Shown here one piece after another: positions 13,741 through 23,784 of a stretch of 33,452 nucleotides of DNA; position 1 is the first letter of the stretch, and every line of letters begins with the position of its first letter. The notes beneath the pieces are model-generated. The model had not been told where the DNA came from. It searched no databases and saw only the letters and a list, made by a program, of their open reading frames with translations. The DNA comes from Lachnospiraceae bacterium UBA3641 (GTDB taxonomy: Bacteria > Bacillota > Clostridia > Lachnospirales > Lachnospiraceae): positions 1 to 33,452 of the forward strand of contig DFKQ01000068.1 in NCBI GenBank assembly GCA_002373875.1, given 5' to 3'. The translations under genes and the position numbers were made by a program.

Positions 13741-16700
13741 TTATTCCATAGCATAAATATCGAAGAGTGACAGTTGGTTTGATTCCGGCAGGTCATCCAA
13801 TATATGCAGCCTCGAGAGTGTCTCTATAACAGTATTGGAAACCTTGGTCCTGTCCCTGAAATCATCCTTGCTGATAAAGGGACCGTCCTTGCAGGCGTCA
13901 ACTATCGATTCTGCCGCCTTATCACCCAATCCCTCTATCGAGCCAAGATGGGGCATTATCTTACCGTTAATGACCTGACACTTGTTGGCCTTTACCTTAA
14001 ACAGATCTATAGGCATAAAGTCATAACCACGCGCGTACATTTCCTGCACAAGCCGCATATCCCTTAATTCATCCTGTTCCTTCTTACTCAATGAATCCTC
14101 GCGTTTCTTATAATCCGCCAGGTTTTTCTCAAGCACCTCCCTGCCCATGCACATCTTCTCATAGGAGAATCCCGAAGCACGTATGCTGAAAAAGGCTGCG
14201 TAATAAGCAAGAGGGTAATTGACCTTATAATAAGCGATCCTCCAGGCCATCATTACATAGGCGGCCGCATGGGCCTTGGGGAACATGTATTCGATCTTTT
14301 CGCACGACCACACATACCAGTCCGGTACATTATGATCCATCATATCTTTCTTCCATTCATCCCATTTATCGCATTTACCCTTGGCGACCTTACCCTTTCT
14401 GACGTTTTCCATTATCTTAAAGGATTCCTCGGAATCAAGCCCCATATTGATAAGGTAGGTCATGATGTCATCACGTGTACAGATACAGGTGGATATAGTG
14501 GCCTTCCCCTCCTCGATAAGGGTCTGGGCATTCCCCAGCCACACATTCGTACCATGGGAAAGTCCCGAGATCCTCACAAGATCCGAAAACGCCTGAGGCT
14601 TGGCATCAATAACCATCTGCATGGCAAAGTCAGTTCCAAACTCAGGGATCCCAAGGGTTCCGAGCCTGGTCCCGCCGATATCCGAAGGCTCGATCTTCAA
14701 TGCGGAAGTATTCTGAAAAAGAGACATTACGTCCTTATCATCCAGAGGAACCTTCTGCGGATCGGTTCCCGTAAGATCCTGAAGCATCCTTATCATGGTC
14801 GGATCATCGTGTCCAAGGATATCAAGCTTTAAAAGATTATGATCTATTGAGTGGTAATCAAAATGTGTAGTTACTATATCGGTATTCATGTCATTGGCAG
14901 GATGCTGTATGGGCGTAAATGAGTATATCTCATCTCCCACCGGAAGGACTATGATACCTCCCGGATGCTGACCGGTCGTTCTGTGGATACCGGTACATCC
15001 CATGGTTATCCTGTTTATCTCACATGACCTCTTTTTAACACCCCGTTCCTCGTAATAGTTCTTGACATATCCATAGGCAGTCTTATCAGCAAGTGTACCT
15101 ATGGTCCCTGCCCTGAAGGTCTGACCGTCTCCGAAGATAACCTCCGTATACTTGTGGGCTTTACTCTGATATTCACCCGAGAAATTAAGGTCAATATCCG
15201 GCTCCTTATCACCCTTGAAGCCAAGGAAGGTCTCAAACGGGATATCGAACCCTTCCTTATTAAGAGGAGCGCCGCAGACCGGACATACCTTATCCGGCAT
15301 ATCACAACCCGCACGGCCTGCGTAAGCCTTCACCTCGTCCGATTCGAAATCAACATAGTGGCATTCCGGGCACAGGTAATGCGGTGACAAGGGATTGACC
15401 TCCGTGATTCCCGCCATGGTCGCAACAAAGGATGAACCGACCGAGCCACGTGATCCCACAAGATAACCGTCCTCCATTGACTTCCATACAAGCTTCTGGG
15501 CAATGATATACATCACGGCAAATCCGTTGCTTATTATAGAATTAAGCTCTCTTTCAAGTCTTGCCGAAACCTGCTCGGGAAGATCGTCACCATACATTTC
15601 ATGAGCCCTTGAATAACATATATCCCTGAGTATCTGATCTGAATTCTCTATGACCGGCGGGCACTTATCGGGACGGACCGGCTCAATACGATCCACCATA
15701 TCGGCGATCAGGTTGGTATTTGTAACAACCACTTCATAGGCCTTATCATCGGGAAGATAGGAGAATTCCTCAAGCATCTCCTCAGTTGTACGTAAATACA
15801 GGGGAGCCTGGTTGTCCGCATCCTTGAAACCCTTGCCGGCCATGATTATCCGCCTGTATATCTCATCCTCGGGATCAAGAAAATGAACATCGCAGGTAGC
15901 AACAACAGGTTTACGTAACTTATCTCCAATGGCTATTATCCTCTTGTTTATGTTTATCAGGTCTTCCCTTGAATTGACATTCTCATGATGCTCATCATTT
16001 ATCATATATTCATTGTTTCCAAGGGGCTGTATCTCAAGATAATCATAGAAGGAAGCGATCCTGTATATCTCCTCATCGCTCCTTTCATCCACAATAGCCC
16101 GGTAAAGCTCTCCTGCTTCACAGGCAGACCCTATGATAAGCCCTTCCCTGTACTTGTCAAGCAGGCTCTTGGGAATTCTCTGATTCCTGTGGAAGTACTT
16201 AAGATGCGACATGGATACCAGCCTGTACAGGTTCATCCTTCCGACTTCATTCTTGGCAAGTATTATCACATGATATGACATGGATTTCTTAATTATGTCA
16301 ACCGAATTTCGTCCGAATTCTTCAAGTGCCGTAAGGTCTCCTATGCCACGCTTCTTAAGCATCGCGATAAACTTTACAAATATATGTGCGGTACATTCGG
16401 CATCATCCACTGCCCTGTGATGGTTCTCCAGTGATATCTTCAATGCCTTGGCAACGTGGTCAAGCTTGAACTTACCGAGCTCCGGAAGCAGGGCCCTGGC
16501 CATAGACACGGTATCTACCACTGTAAAATCGGTCTCCATCGCAAGATCAGCCGCCTTCTGCCTTATGAAGCCGGTATCAAATCCCGCATTATGCGCCACA
16601 AGACAACAGCCCTCACAAAAATCAAGAAACTTCGGAAGAACCTCCGTAATAAAAGGTGCATCCGCTACATCCGCATCGGTTATGGAGGTAAGCTGTGTTA

Positions 16701-18327
16701 TCCTGTAGGGAATCGGCTCCCTTGGATTAACAAAAGTGGAAAACCTGTCTGTTATCCTGCCTCCTGTTACCTTTACGGCCCCGATCTCTATAATATTGTT
16801 TTTCCGAGAATTAAAGCCGGTTGTTTCTATGTCAAATACAACGAAGGCATCATCAAGGGTCTGTCCCTTACCGTTTACAACAATCCCCATGGAATCATCA
16901 ACAAGATATCCTTCAAGCCCGTATATCAGCTTAAAGTCAGGATGTTCCTTCTGTATCTTGGGCAGTTCATGGAAGGCATCGGTAAAGGCCTGAACAACAC
17001 CATGATCCGTAATTGCCATAGCCTTGTGTCCCCAGGATGCAGCCCTCTTCATAAGAGAACCCACATCGCTCACCCCGTCCATATCACTCATTTTGGTATG
17101 GCAGTGGAGTTCTACCCTCTTAACCTCCTCATTGTCTGTACGTATATTTTTCTTTATGCCCTCAGCCTTCTTGATGCCCTGTACATAGCTGAGGGACAGT
17201 TCACCATCAAATGCATCAATATTTGCAACAGCCTTGATCGTTACGAACTTACCCATATCAAGGTACGAAAAGAGCCTCTCCTGCTGTTCAAGTCTTGGGA
17301 ACATCTTGACCGTAATTGTGTCCGTATTGTCCGTAACGTCAAATATGACCAAAAGCTTACCGTTTTTAGTCTCTCTCTTCTCAAATCTGATGATCCGGCC
17401 ATACACAGTCACTTCGCCTGTCATTCCTTCAAGTTCTGATATACTTATGGGTTCATCATCGAAATCCCGGCCAAAAACAACGTCCGGATTATCGGATTCC
17501 CTGAAAGATCTCCTCCTTGTACTCCCCTTGCCATACTCCTTCCTGCCGTAGGTTTCCTTCCCGGCAACTGCCTTTTTCGTCTCCTCATGGGTGTCTGCGG
17601 GCGGTTCATTCAACTTCGGATTCCCGGCATTTACGGTATCATCCCCCTCCGGCCCGGATTCTGCTATTGCCTCATAATACGCGGCCGCTTCTTCTCCTCC
17701 GTTATCATATGTATCCGTTTCCGCATTATCGGATCCCGTACCGGTCCCGGCATTCCCACCGGATATCCTCATTATCTCTTCATTGATCTTACGCTCACTG
17801 CTTCTGCCGGCCCGGCTCTTATCATGTTCCTTATAGTCCACCATAACCGATATCACAAGATTGCATCGTTCGTTGAATATCTTCTCCAGTATCCTTACAA
17901 TCTCATCCTTATGCTCTCTTGCAACCAGTGTATCATCAAGGATCAGCCTCACGACATTGTCCTCGGGATACTCAATATCCGCATGGTAAAGGATAAGATA
18001 ATCAAACCTGTCGTAGTTCTTAAACTCCTCCAGTATACTGTCCCTGTATGCCTCCATCAGGGTCCTTGCATTATATCCGCCTGACAGTTCAAAGTTCTCG
18101 TGTATGGTCACGGTCAGCTTATCGCCCGGGAAAAGCTGTCTTACAATTTCCCTTTCAACAGCATATACATCTCTTTTTTCAATAATATGGGGTGACCTTA
18201 TATAGACTCTGAGCCTGTCACCACCAGACGTATTGGCTATCCTTAAGACCTTGGCATCGGAATACAGCATTTTAAGTTCATTATTAAGCTTAAGAGTAGG
18301 GAATACCTCCGAAAAATCCTTAGCCAT
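13741..18327 (-). CDS. polC: DNA polymerase III, PolC type
   Basis: This is the Gram-positive replicative polymerase with built-in proofreading. From the N-terminus there is a conserved domain (1-190), a low-complexity Gly/Asp/Glu-rich linker (about 190-280), an OB fold (about 300-390), the PHP domain start (VELHCHTKMSDMDG, about 405) interrupted by a DEDDh exonuclease (VVFDIETTGFN, about 492), a zinc-ribbon-like CPEC...CPVC (about 990), then the polymerase core with PDIDLNF (about 1040) carrying catalytic Asp, and the C-terminal ISGLSHGTNVW and HIL regions. I chose ATG 18325-18327 (MAKDFSEVFP, 1528 aa), since AAGGATA precedes it and it overlaps the ispG stop by 8 nt. The longer frame up to 18363 lies within ispG. 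Confidence 0.95.
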   Translation of the reverse strand: MAKDFSEVFPTLKLNNELKMLYSDAKVLRIANTSGGDRLRVYIRSPHIIEKRDVYAVEREIVRQLFPGDKLTVTIHENFELSGGYNARTLMEAYRDSILEEFKNYDRFDYLILYHADIEYPEDNVVRLILDDTLVAREHKDEIVRILEKIFNERCNLVISVMVDYKEHDKSRAGRSSERKINEEIMRISGGNAGTGTGSDNAETDTYDNGGEEAAAYYEAIAESGPEGDDTVNAGNPKLNEPPADTHEETKKAVAGKETYGRKEYGKGSTRRRSFRESDNPDVVFGRDFDDEPISISELEGMTGEVTVYGRIIRFEKRETKNGKLLVIFDVTDNTDTITVKMFPRLEQQERLFSYLDMGKFVTIKAVANIDAFDGELSLSYVQGIKKAEGIKKNIRTDNEEVKRVELHCHTKMSDMDGVSDVGSLMKRAASWGHKAMAITDHGVVQAFTDAFHELPKIQKEHPDFKLIYGLEGYLVDDSMGIVVNGKGQTLDDAFVVFDIETTGFNSRKNNIIEIGAVKVTGGRITDRFSTFVNPREPIPYRITQLTSITDADVADAPFITEVLPKFLDFCEGCCLVAHNAGFDTGFIRQKAADLAMETDFTVVDTVSMARALLPELGKFKLDHVAKALKISLENHHRAVDDAECTAHIFVKFIAMLKKRGIGDLTALEEFGRNSVDIIKKSMSYHVIILAKNEVGRMNLYRLVSMSHLKYFHRNQRIPKSLLDKYREGLIIGSACEAGELYRAIVDERSDEEIYRIASFYDYLEIQPLGNNEYMINDEHHENVNSREDLININKRIIAIGDKLRKPVVATCDVHFLDPEDEIYRRIIMAGKGFKDADNQAPLYLRTTEEMLEEFSYLPDDKAYEVVVTNTNLIADMVDRIEPVRPDKCPPVIENSDQILRDICYSRAHEMYGDDLPEQVSARLERELNSIISNGFAVMYIIAQKLVWKSMEDGYLVGSRGSVGSSFVATMAGITEVNPLSPHYLCPECHYVDFESDEVKAYAGRAGCDMPDKVCPVCGAPLNKEGFDIPFETFLGFKGDKEPDIDLNFSGEYQSKAHKYTEVIFGDGQTFRAGTIGTLADKTAYGYVKNYYEERGVKKRSCEINRITMGCTGIHRTTGQHPGGIIVLPVGDEIYSFTPIQHPANDMNTDIVTTHFDYHSIDHNLLKLDILGHDDPTMIRMLQDLTGTDPQKVPLDDKDVMSLFQNTSALKIEPSDIGGTRLGTLGIPEFGTDFAMQMVIDAKPQAFSDLVRISGLSHGTNVWLGNAQTLIEEGKATISTCICTRDDIMTYLINMGLDSEESFKIMENVRKGKVAKGKCDKWDEWKKDMMDHNVPDWYVWSCEKIEYMFPKAHAAAYVMMAWRIAYYKVNYPLAYYAAFFSIRASGFSYEKMCMGREVLEKNLADYKKREDSLSKKEQDELRDMRLVQEMYARGYDFMPIDLFKVKANKCQVINGKIMPHLGSIEGLGDKAAESIVDACKDGPFISKDDFRDRTKVSNTVIETLSRLHILDDLPESNQLSLFDIYAME

Positions 18328-19402
18328 TATCCTTATCCCCCATAGCTTCATTCCAATGATCAAGCTCGTATTTAAGCACCGTAAGCAGTTCGGCCTCAGG
18401 CACCTTCCTTATCACCTCACCCTTTTTGATAAGCAAGCCCTCGCCCTTGCCTCCCGCTATACCTATATCAGCCTCTCTGGCCTCTCCGGGTCCGTTAACA
18501 ACACAACCCATACAGGCCACCTTAATGTCAAGGTCGTAGCCTGCAACGAGCTTCTCAACCTCACCCGCAAGGGATATAAGATCAATGTTTGTCCTTCCGC
18601 ATGTGGGACAGGATACAACATCTATACCGCCCTTTCTTAAGTTCAGGGTCTTAAGTATTCTCTTAGCCGATACTATCTCCTCTACAGGATCGCCCGTAAG
18701 GGACACTCGGATGGTATCCCCTATTCCCATATTGAGGATAATTCCCAGACCAACTGCCGATTTAATATTCCCCGAGCTTACGGTACCTGATTCCGTGATC
18801 CCTACATGCAAGGGATATTTACACCCGGGAGCAAGAAGCTCATGAGCCCGTACACACATCATCACATCAGATGACTTGATGCTTACGACCATATTGTCAT
18901 ATCCCATCTCTTCAATAAGCCTGACCTTATCAAGAGCACTCTCAACTATTCCCTCAGCCGTAACTCCCCCGTATTTTTCGACAAGCTGCTTCTCAAGGGA
19001 ACCGGAATTAACCCCGACCCTTATCGGGACATTCCTCTCCCTCGCTGCCTTCACGACCTTCTCAACATTATCTCTTCCGCCTATATTCCCAGGGTTTATC
19101 CTTATCTTATCCGCGCCGTTTTCAATAGCTTCTATCGCAAGCCTGTAATCAAAGTGTATATCTGCTACAAGAGGGATGTGGATGCTCTTCTTTATCTCAC
19201 TTAAAGCCAATGCAGCTTCATGCGTCGGAACAGTCGATCTTACGATCTCACAGCCCGCTTCTTCAAGCCTCAATATCTGTTCCACGGTAGCCTTAACATC
19301 CTCCGTTTTGGTGTTCGTCATCGACTGGATCCTTATGGGATTACCTCCTCCGATCCTGACTCCGCCTATATCAATAACTCTTGTATCATCCCTGTAACTC
19401 AT
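18320..19402 (-). CDS. ispG: 4-hydroxy-3-methylbut-2-enyl diphosphate synthase
   Basis: This Fe-S enzyme of the MEP isoprenoid pathway reduces methylerythritol cyclodiphosphate. The 360-residue protein has the TIM-barrel part (VADIHFDYRLAIEAIENGADKIRINPGNIG) and the C-terminal cluster domain with Cys in SCPTCGRTN and CMGCVVNGPGEA. AAAGGAG precedes the ATG. Its last codons overlap the polC start by 8 nt, so translation of polC is probably coupled to it. The short two-domain bacterial form is complete. Confidence 0.95.
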   Translation of the reverse strand: MSYRDDTRVIDIGGVRIGGGNPIRIQSMTNTKTEDVKATVEQILRLEEAGCEIVRSTVPTHEAALALSEIKKSIHIPLVADIHFDYRLAIEAIENGADKIRINPGNIGGRDNVEKVVKAARERNVPIRVGVNSGSLEKQLVEKYGGVTAEGIVESALDKVRLIEEMGYDNMVVSIKSSDVMMCVRAHELLAPGCKYPLHVGITESGTVSSGNIKSAVGLGIILNMGIGDTIRVSLTGDPVEEIVSAKRILKTLNLRKGGIDVVSCPTCGRTNIDLISLAGEVEKLVAGYDLDIKVACMGCVVNGPGEAREADIGIAGGKGEGLLIKKGEVIRKVPEAELLTVLKYELDHWNEAMGDKDNG

Positions 19403-19414
19403 GTTACTCCTTTC

Positions 19415-19440
19415 ATGGTGAGCATCAAAAGATTCACCAT
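19415..19440 (-). other. Small hairpin in the ispG leader
   Basis: ATGGTGA (19415-19421) and TCACCAT (19434-19440) pair perfectly over seven bases and end just before the AAAGGAG ribosome binding site of ispG. No T run follows. It may stabilise the leader or influence ribosome access. No regulator is known to me for this sequence. Confidence 0.3.
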
Positions 19441-19482
19441 CTATAGTAACATTTTTTTCTCTTAATACAAGACCTTGTGCTT

Positions 19483-21987
19483 TTATTGATACATCCTTTC
19501 CTGACGTATGGAGTAGATGCAGTATACTGAGATCGAACCGCCAAGTATCAGCACTGTCAATACTATCAGAAATATACGCAGACCCTTATTCGTACCGCTC
19601 TTTTCATTCTGTTTGAGTGTCCTTACGGTTTTAGTCCCCTTACTTACCGGAGAAGCATTTGCGCACTTGGCCTGTATCGATTGGGTCAGAACATTTTGGG
19701 CAAGATCCGAGGCTTCTATATCTATCTTATAATCTCCGTAACCGGGAATCGTCAGTTCAACGGTCTGCTGCTTATCCTCGCTAACAAACTCCTGACCGTT
19801 AAGCTTAACCGACTTAAAATAATCATCCTGATCATACAGACTGAGTACAATGGTATCATTCTTATTAACACTTCCGTCATCCGCCATCCCATCGATAACC
19901 ACCCTGGGTTGGGTAGAGTCCACTATAAATTCAACTGTTTTCTCGGCCTGATTGCCCGCATCATCCACAGCGGAAACCTTAAGAACATATTTACCGTCCT
20001 CATCTATTTCCCTTCCCTCCTCAAAATTAGCACTGTTGATATATGTTTTGTAATTCACACCGCTTTTATCCTTTATGTAGTCAGCAAAATTATCGGGAAG
20101 CCTGAAGCTCTTTATATACTTCTTGTCCAGATTTTCAACATATTCAATATCCGGCTTGGTCATGTCCAGAGTAAACTTTATTGATTTTCCTGCGGTATTT
20201 CCAGCCAGATCGGCCGCCGTCACACTAAGCTCATATGCCCCCTCCTCATCTATGGTTATCGAAAAAACCGAAGTCTCTTCATTCATTATCCATTCAGGAG
20301 TTTTGACAAGTTCACGCTTATTGTCATCATTTATTCTGTACAGTTCACATACAACTCCCGCTGTCTCAAAGTTTGATTCTTTAATTCTGAAGCTGATCTC
20401 GGGAGCAACATTTGTGACCGTATCTTCCTTCATGCTTAACCCGTTCACTATCTCAACGGACGGCGCCACCGTATCTACGGAAAAGGAAACGGAATCCTCG
20501 CAGGAATTACCTGCCGCATCTTCAACAAACGCATTAACGGTATATTCACCATCCTCTCTGAAATAATATGTATTTACACTGTATTTACCATCCGTCTTAT
20601 AATCTGCCATCCTTATATCTTTTGTTCCGTTTCCGGTGAAAAGACTGCCTGTTAGCTTAACCGTATAATCATTCTCATAATTATCGAAGGCATTTACCTT
20701 AAGCTCACCCTCCCGGTTAATGACAGAACCGTCATTTATTCCCGTGAAGTTGACTCCCGGAGCAATAGTATCTATCCTGAAGAACCTCTTGACGGGAACC
20801 GCAGCGTTGCCCGCCATATCTACCGCCCTGCATTCCACGACATAATCCCCGTCACCCACTGCCGTAAAAAGAACTCCATCTTTTATTTCCGCAAGTGATT
20901 TGGCCGTGGATTCAACCTCTTCCTCATTACCCTCGTATGTTTTCTTTAACGTATATGTAACCATCACTGTTCCGGGATGCGCATCCTCACCCTTAACGAT
21001 GATATTAACAGGTTCTTTGTATATTCCATGATCTTCAGCCCCTTCAAGATCGATCGCCGGAGACGTTTTGTCGATTTTAACAGTTCTTTTTATCGTATTT
21101 ACATTCCCCGCGTTATCGCACACCTCTACAGTCAGGTCTCCTCCTTCATCCTTAACGGACTCCTTGCTTAAAACAAACTCTTTTTCATCACCGGACATAC
21201 TTGCATTCTTATCATAGGCTTCATCGATGAGCCGGTCATCATCAAGGGTGACCCTGATCCACGCCGGCCTTGACAATATATCATTAACCTTTACAGAACA
21301 CTTGATATTATCGCCCGTCCAGGTGTCCATATCATGATCCGAAACTACGTCCACCGTCGGCATGGTCGTATCCAGGATAAGGTTAAATACAGCTGATTCC
21401 ATGACATGACAGGGTTCCTTTTGGGCGATCGCATCAGCTTTTTTCCTGTTTTTCTCATATTGCTTGCGTTTTTTCTCGTAAACCTTATTATCTGATACAC
21501 TTTCACCGCATACCCCGATAACCTCTTCCTGTGACTTTACGGAATACTCCTCAACCTTTCTGAACCTGATACTGTACTTTCCGTCAGTTATCGTTCCCGG
21601 TATCAGGGTAAAGACAGAACCCCCAAGAACCGTCCAGTCCGAATAGGTCTCACCGCCATCCGGGCTCATGGAATATTGACAAGCAACTTTGTAATTCAGC
21701 AGTCCGTCCACTTCTGCGTTTTTCTCATTCGATCCCAAGGTATAATCATACAGTTCCGGCACTGGAGAAGCATTCATTGAATATGAGATTGCCATATTGC
21801 TGTATAATGTCTCGTTATCCTGCGGAGAAATACACACCCCGTCTCCTCTTGTAATGTTCACCCCCAGAACCTTATCGGCTATTACCGTTTCCTTCCCGGC
21901 TGCCAATACAATCTTTGCATTCTGCTTAAGTCCCCCTATTAACAACCCCATCAATCCGATAATAATTATCCGTTTAATTATCTTCAT
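19483..21987 (-). CDS. Exported membrane-anchored protein with about six Ig-like repeats
   Basis: The 834-residue product has an N-terminal signal sequence (KRIIIIGLMGLLIGGL, ending near VLAAG), a region of about 170 residues, then roughly six repeats of about 90-100 residues. Each repeat opens with a variant of (I/V/L)D(T/K/S)xxP: DTTMPTVDV, DKTSPAIDL, DTIAPGVNF, DTVAPSVEI, DMTKPDIEY, DSTQPRVVI. Each ends near D-A-A/DxAGN-x. This is the pattern of bacterial Ig-like extracellular domains. The C-terminus has a membrane span (GLRIFLIVLTVLILGGSISVYCIY) and a short basic tail. AAGGAG lies 9 nt before the ATG. It follows the kinase gene by 30 bp, so both are probably co-transcribed and may act together at the cell surface. 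No enzyme domain is seen. Confidence 0.75.
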   Translation of the reverse strand: MKIIKRIIIIGLMGLLIGGLKQNAKIVLAAGKETVIADKVLGVNITRGDGVCISPQDNETLYSNMAISYSMNASPVPELYDYTLGSNEKNAEVDGLLNYKVACQYSMSPDGGETYSDWTVLGGSVFTLIPGTITDGKYSIRFRKVEEYSVKSQEEVIGVCGESVSDNKVYEKKRKQYEKNRKKADAIAQKEPCHVMESAVFNLILDTTMPTVDVVSDHDMDTWTGDNIKCSVKVNDILSRPAWIRVTLDDDRLIDEAYDKNASMSGDEKEFVLSKESVKDEGGDLTVEVCDNAGNVNTIKRTVKIDKTSPAIDLEGAEDHGIYKEPVNIIVKGEDAHPGTVMVTYTLKKTYEGNEEEVESTAKSLAEIKDGVLFTAVGDGDYVVECRAVDMAGNAAVPVKRFFRIDTIAPGVNFTGINDGSVINREGELKVNAFDNYENDYTVKLTGSLFTGNGTKDIRMADYKTDGKYSVNTYYFREDGEYTVNAFVEDAAGNSCEDSVSFSVDTVAPSVEIVNGLSMKEDTVTNVAPEISFRIKESNFETAGVVCELYRINDDNKRELVKTPEWIMNEETSVFSITIDEEGAYELSVTAADLAGNTAGKSIKFTLDMTKPDIEYVENLDKKYIKSFRLPDNFADYIKDKSGVNYKTYINSANFEEGREIDEDGKYVLKVSAVDDAGNQAEKTVEFIVDSTQPRVVIDGMADDGSVNKNDTIVLSLYDQDDYFKSVKLNGQEFVSEDKQQTVELTIPGYGDYKIDIEASDLAQNVLTQSIQAKCANASPVSKGTKTVRTLKQNEKSGTNKGLRIFLIVLTVLILGGSISVYCIYSIRQERMYQ

Positions 21988-22017
21988 TTCAAATATCTCC
22001 TTGTCGATTGTTAATAT

Positions 22018-23565
22018 TTATAAGTTTTCCCTGATCTTCCTTAACCTGTCAGCTATGTCCGTCCGCATGCTTTCCTGTTCTTCACCAAGTACCAGCAGGG
22101 CCTGTTCTCCGTATTTGATCACGCCTTCATTATCCCCGGCTTCCTCACACAGCAAACATAACCGCCTTAAATATTCTCCCTCGTAACGACCATCCTTATC
22201 CTCATACAGGCCGGCCTCCACCGCATACCTTAAATCCGCGAGAGCCGCCTCCAAAAAAGATATCTCATCATTTCGGCTGTCCTCATCAGCAGCAGATACG
22301 GCATCATAGAGGTTGGCTATCATAAGATCGTTCCTGTATCTTGATTCTTCATAGCCAAGTCCCCTGTTATACTCGCAAAATTCCTTTAAACACTTGAGAT
22401 ATTTCTCATTGTCTTCCTCAAAAGATACCTGCAGCCTGCACAGCTTAATATAATAATCGGCCTCAGGATATCTTTCCTTGTCAAGCATCCCAAAATAGCG
22501 CAGGGCCTCCCGGTAATTTCTTCTTATCGAAAAGTAATTCCGGCCAACCTCATATATGAAACGCTGACAGATATCTTCCTCAAGACATCCCGATTCTATG
22601 TAACCGCATATTATCCTTAGACCTTCTTCCGTGTACTCACCATCCTTTATATGTTCATTGGCTTCGGTGATCATCTGCTCTGCTATATCATCCCTTGGTT
22701 CGGCCACAACATACTTAACGGCTGCAGCTCCGAATATCCCCATACACAGTACGGCTGCAGCTGCGGTTACCTTAAGCCTTGCAGCATTGTCTCTTCTGCC
22801 CTTAAGTCCGGAAAGATCCTCCAAAAGAGCATGCATGCTTTCATACCTCCGGCTCTTTTCCTCACCTATGCAATTAAGGATTATCCTTCTTATCTTCACA
22901 GGTATATGCCTGTCGCATCTGATAGCAAGTTCCTGCCTGTCACGGTCACTTGCCGGTCTCTTACCTGTATACATTGCATACATAAGCATGCCGAATGCGT
23001 AGACATCTGTCCTCTCATCAAGCATCTCACCCCTGTTGTAATACTGTTCGGGTGCGGCATAACCCGGTGTTCCGTACAGCGATCCCCTGTCTGCTATTCT
23101 TCCCGCGATGCCGAAATCAATAAGCTTAATGCTTCCATCCTTCTTAAGCATTATGTTTTCAAGCTTAAGATCAAGATACAGGATAGATGGCTTAAGATCA
23201 TGCAGATAAGCGATAGCTTCAGCGATCTCTATCCACCAGCCTGTAAGTATCCTTCTGTTTACCTGTTTTTCTTTGATGACCCTATCAAGTGTCATTCCCT
23301 CTATATAGTCGCTTACAATGTAATAACCTTCACCCTCCTGCCATGCATCAACTATTCGCGGAAACGATCCATGATCAAGCCTGATCATCATATTAATCTC
23401 ATTCTGCGCCAGCCATACTGTATCATCATCACCCGGAAGGTATTTGATCGCCCACTTCTTGCCGATAGAAACATCCTCTGCAAGGTAAACGGATGAACTC
23501 CCACCTTTGCCGATCCTTCCTATGATACGGTAACGTTCGCGCAGTATCAGACCCTTAGACAACAT
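22018..23565 (-). CDS. Membrane Ser/Thr protein kinase (PknB/Hanks type), non-RD
   Basis: The N-terminal kinase domain (about 1-260) shows the glycine loop GRIGKGGSSSVY, the catalytic Lys in WAIKYL, the loop LYLDLKLEN (about 130-137), DFG in LIDFGIAG (about 150) and GYAAPEQ. The usual HRD is YLD, so the Arg before the catalytic Asp is missing and the activation loop may not need phosphorylation. One membrane span follows (about 264-284, VTAAAAVLCMGIFGAAAVKYVV), then about 230 outside residues of alpha-helical, TPR-like pairs rich in Tyr and Glu. There are no PASTA domains, unlike the usual PrkC. Typical kinases of this kind phosphorylate cytosolic targets in response to outside signals. Signal and targets are unknown. 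GGGGTG precedes the ATG. Confidence 0.85.
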   Translation of the reverse strand: MLSKGLILRERYRIIGRIGKGGSSSVYLAEDVSIGKKWAIKYLPGDDDTVWLAQNEINMMIRLDHGSFPRIVDAWQEGEGYYIVSDYIEGMTLDRVIKEKQVNRRILTGWWIEIAEAIAYLHDLKPSILYLDLKLENIMLKKDGSIKLIDFGIAGRIADRGSLYGTPGYAAPEQYYNRGEMLDERTDVYAFGMLMYAMYTGKRPASDRDRQELAIRCDRHIPVKIRRIILNCIGEEKSRRYESMHALLEDLSGLKGRRDNAARLKVTAAAAVLCMGIFGAAAVKYVVAEPRDDIAEQMITEANEHIKDGEYTEEGLRIICGYIESGCLEEDICQRFIYEVGRNYFSIRRNYREALRYFGMLDKERYPEADYYIKLCRLQVSFEEDNEKYLKCLKEFCEYNRGLGYEESRYRNDLMIANLYDAVSAADEDSRNDEISFLEAALADLRYAVEAGLYEDKDGRYEGEYLRRLCLLCEEAGDNEGVIKYGEQALLVLGEEQESMRTDIADRLRKIRENL

Positions 23566-23664
23566 AAAATCACCCCGGTCTTTCTCTACTCTACCGTTAA
23601 TAAACTATACTTATTCTGGAATTTTGACGGATTCCGCCCGATATGACAATCTTAACGTAGTTAC

Positions 23665-23694
23665 ATGGTAACTTATTGATATGTTCTTTGTCAA
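23665..23694 (-). promoter_or_regulatory. Putative promoter of the kinase-Ig protein unit
   Basis: TTGACA (23689-23694) and TACCAT (23665-23670) are 18 bp apart. The -10 lies within the palindrome GTTACATGGTAAC (23660-23672), a possible operator. The leader would be about 95 nt long. Confidence 0.45.
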
Positions 23695-23722
23695 GAAAAA
23701 TTTCAAAATACTGGATACATAT

Positions 23723-23765
23723 ACAAAACACGATCATTCATGCAAGCATGATGATCGTGTTTTGT
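23723..23765. terminator. Bidirectional terminator behind gdhA
   Basis: ACAAAACACGATCAT (23723-23737) pairs perfectly with ATGATCGTGTTTTGT (23751-23765), and an inner CATGC/GCATG extends the stem. T-rich sequence lies at the end on the minus strand side. It ends the gdhA transcript. Confidence 0.75.
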
Positions 23766-23784
23766 AAATATCCCGTTTTGTGAT

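Noticed and set aside
16456..17439. Long plus-strand open frame (327 codons) opposite polC
   Set aside because: It lies wholly antisense to a conserved region of PolC, has no ribosome binding site and no recognisable domain. It is a shadow of polC codon use.
22651..23496. Plus-strand open frame of 281 codons opposite the kinase gene
   Set aside because: It is antisense to the well-conserved kinase domain, and its Cys/His-rich translation has no family pattern.
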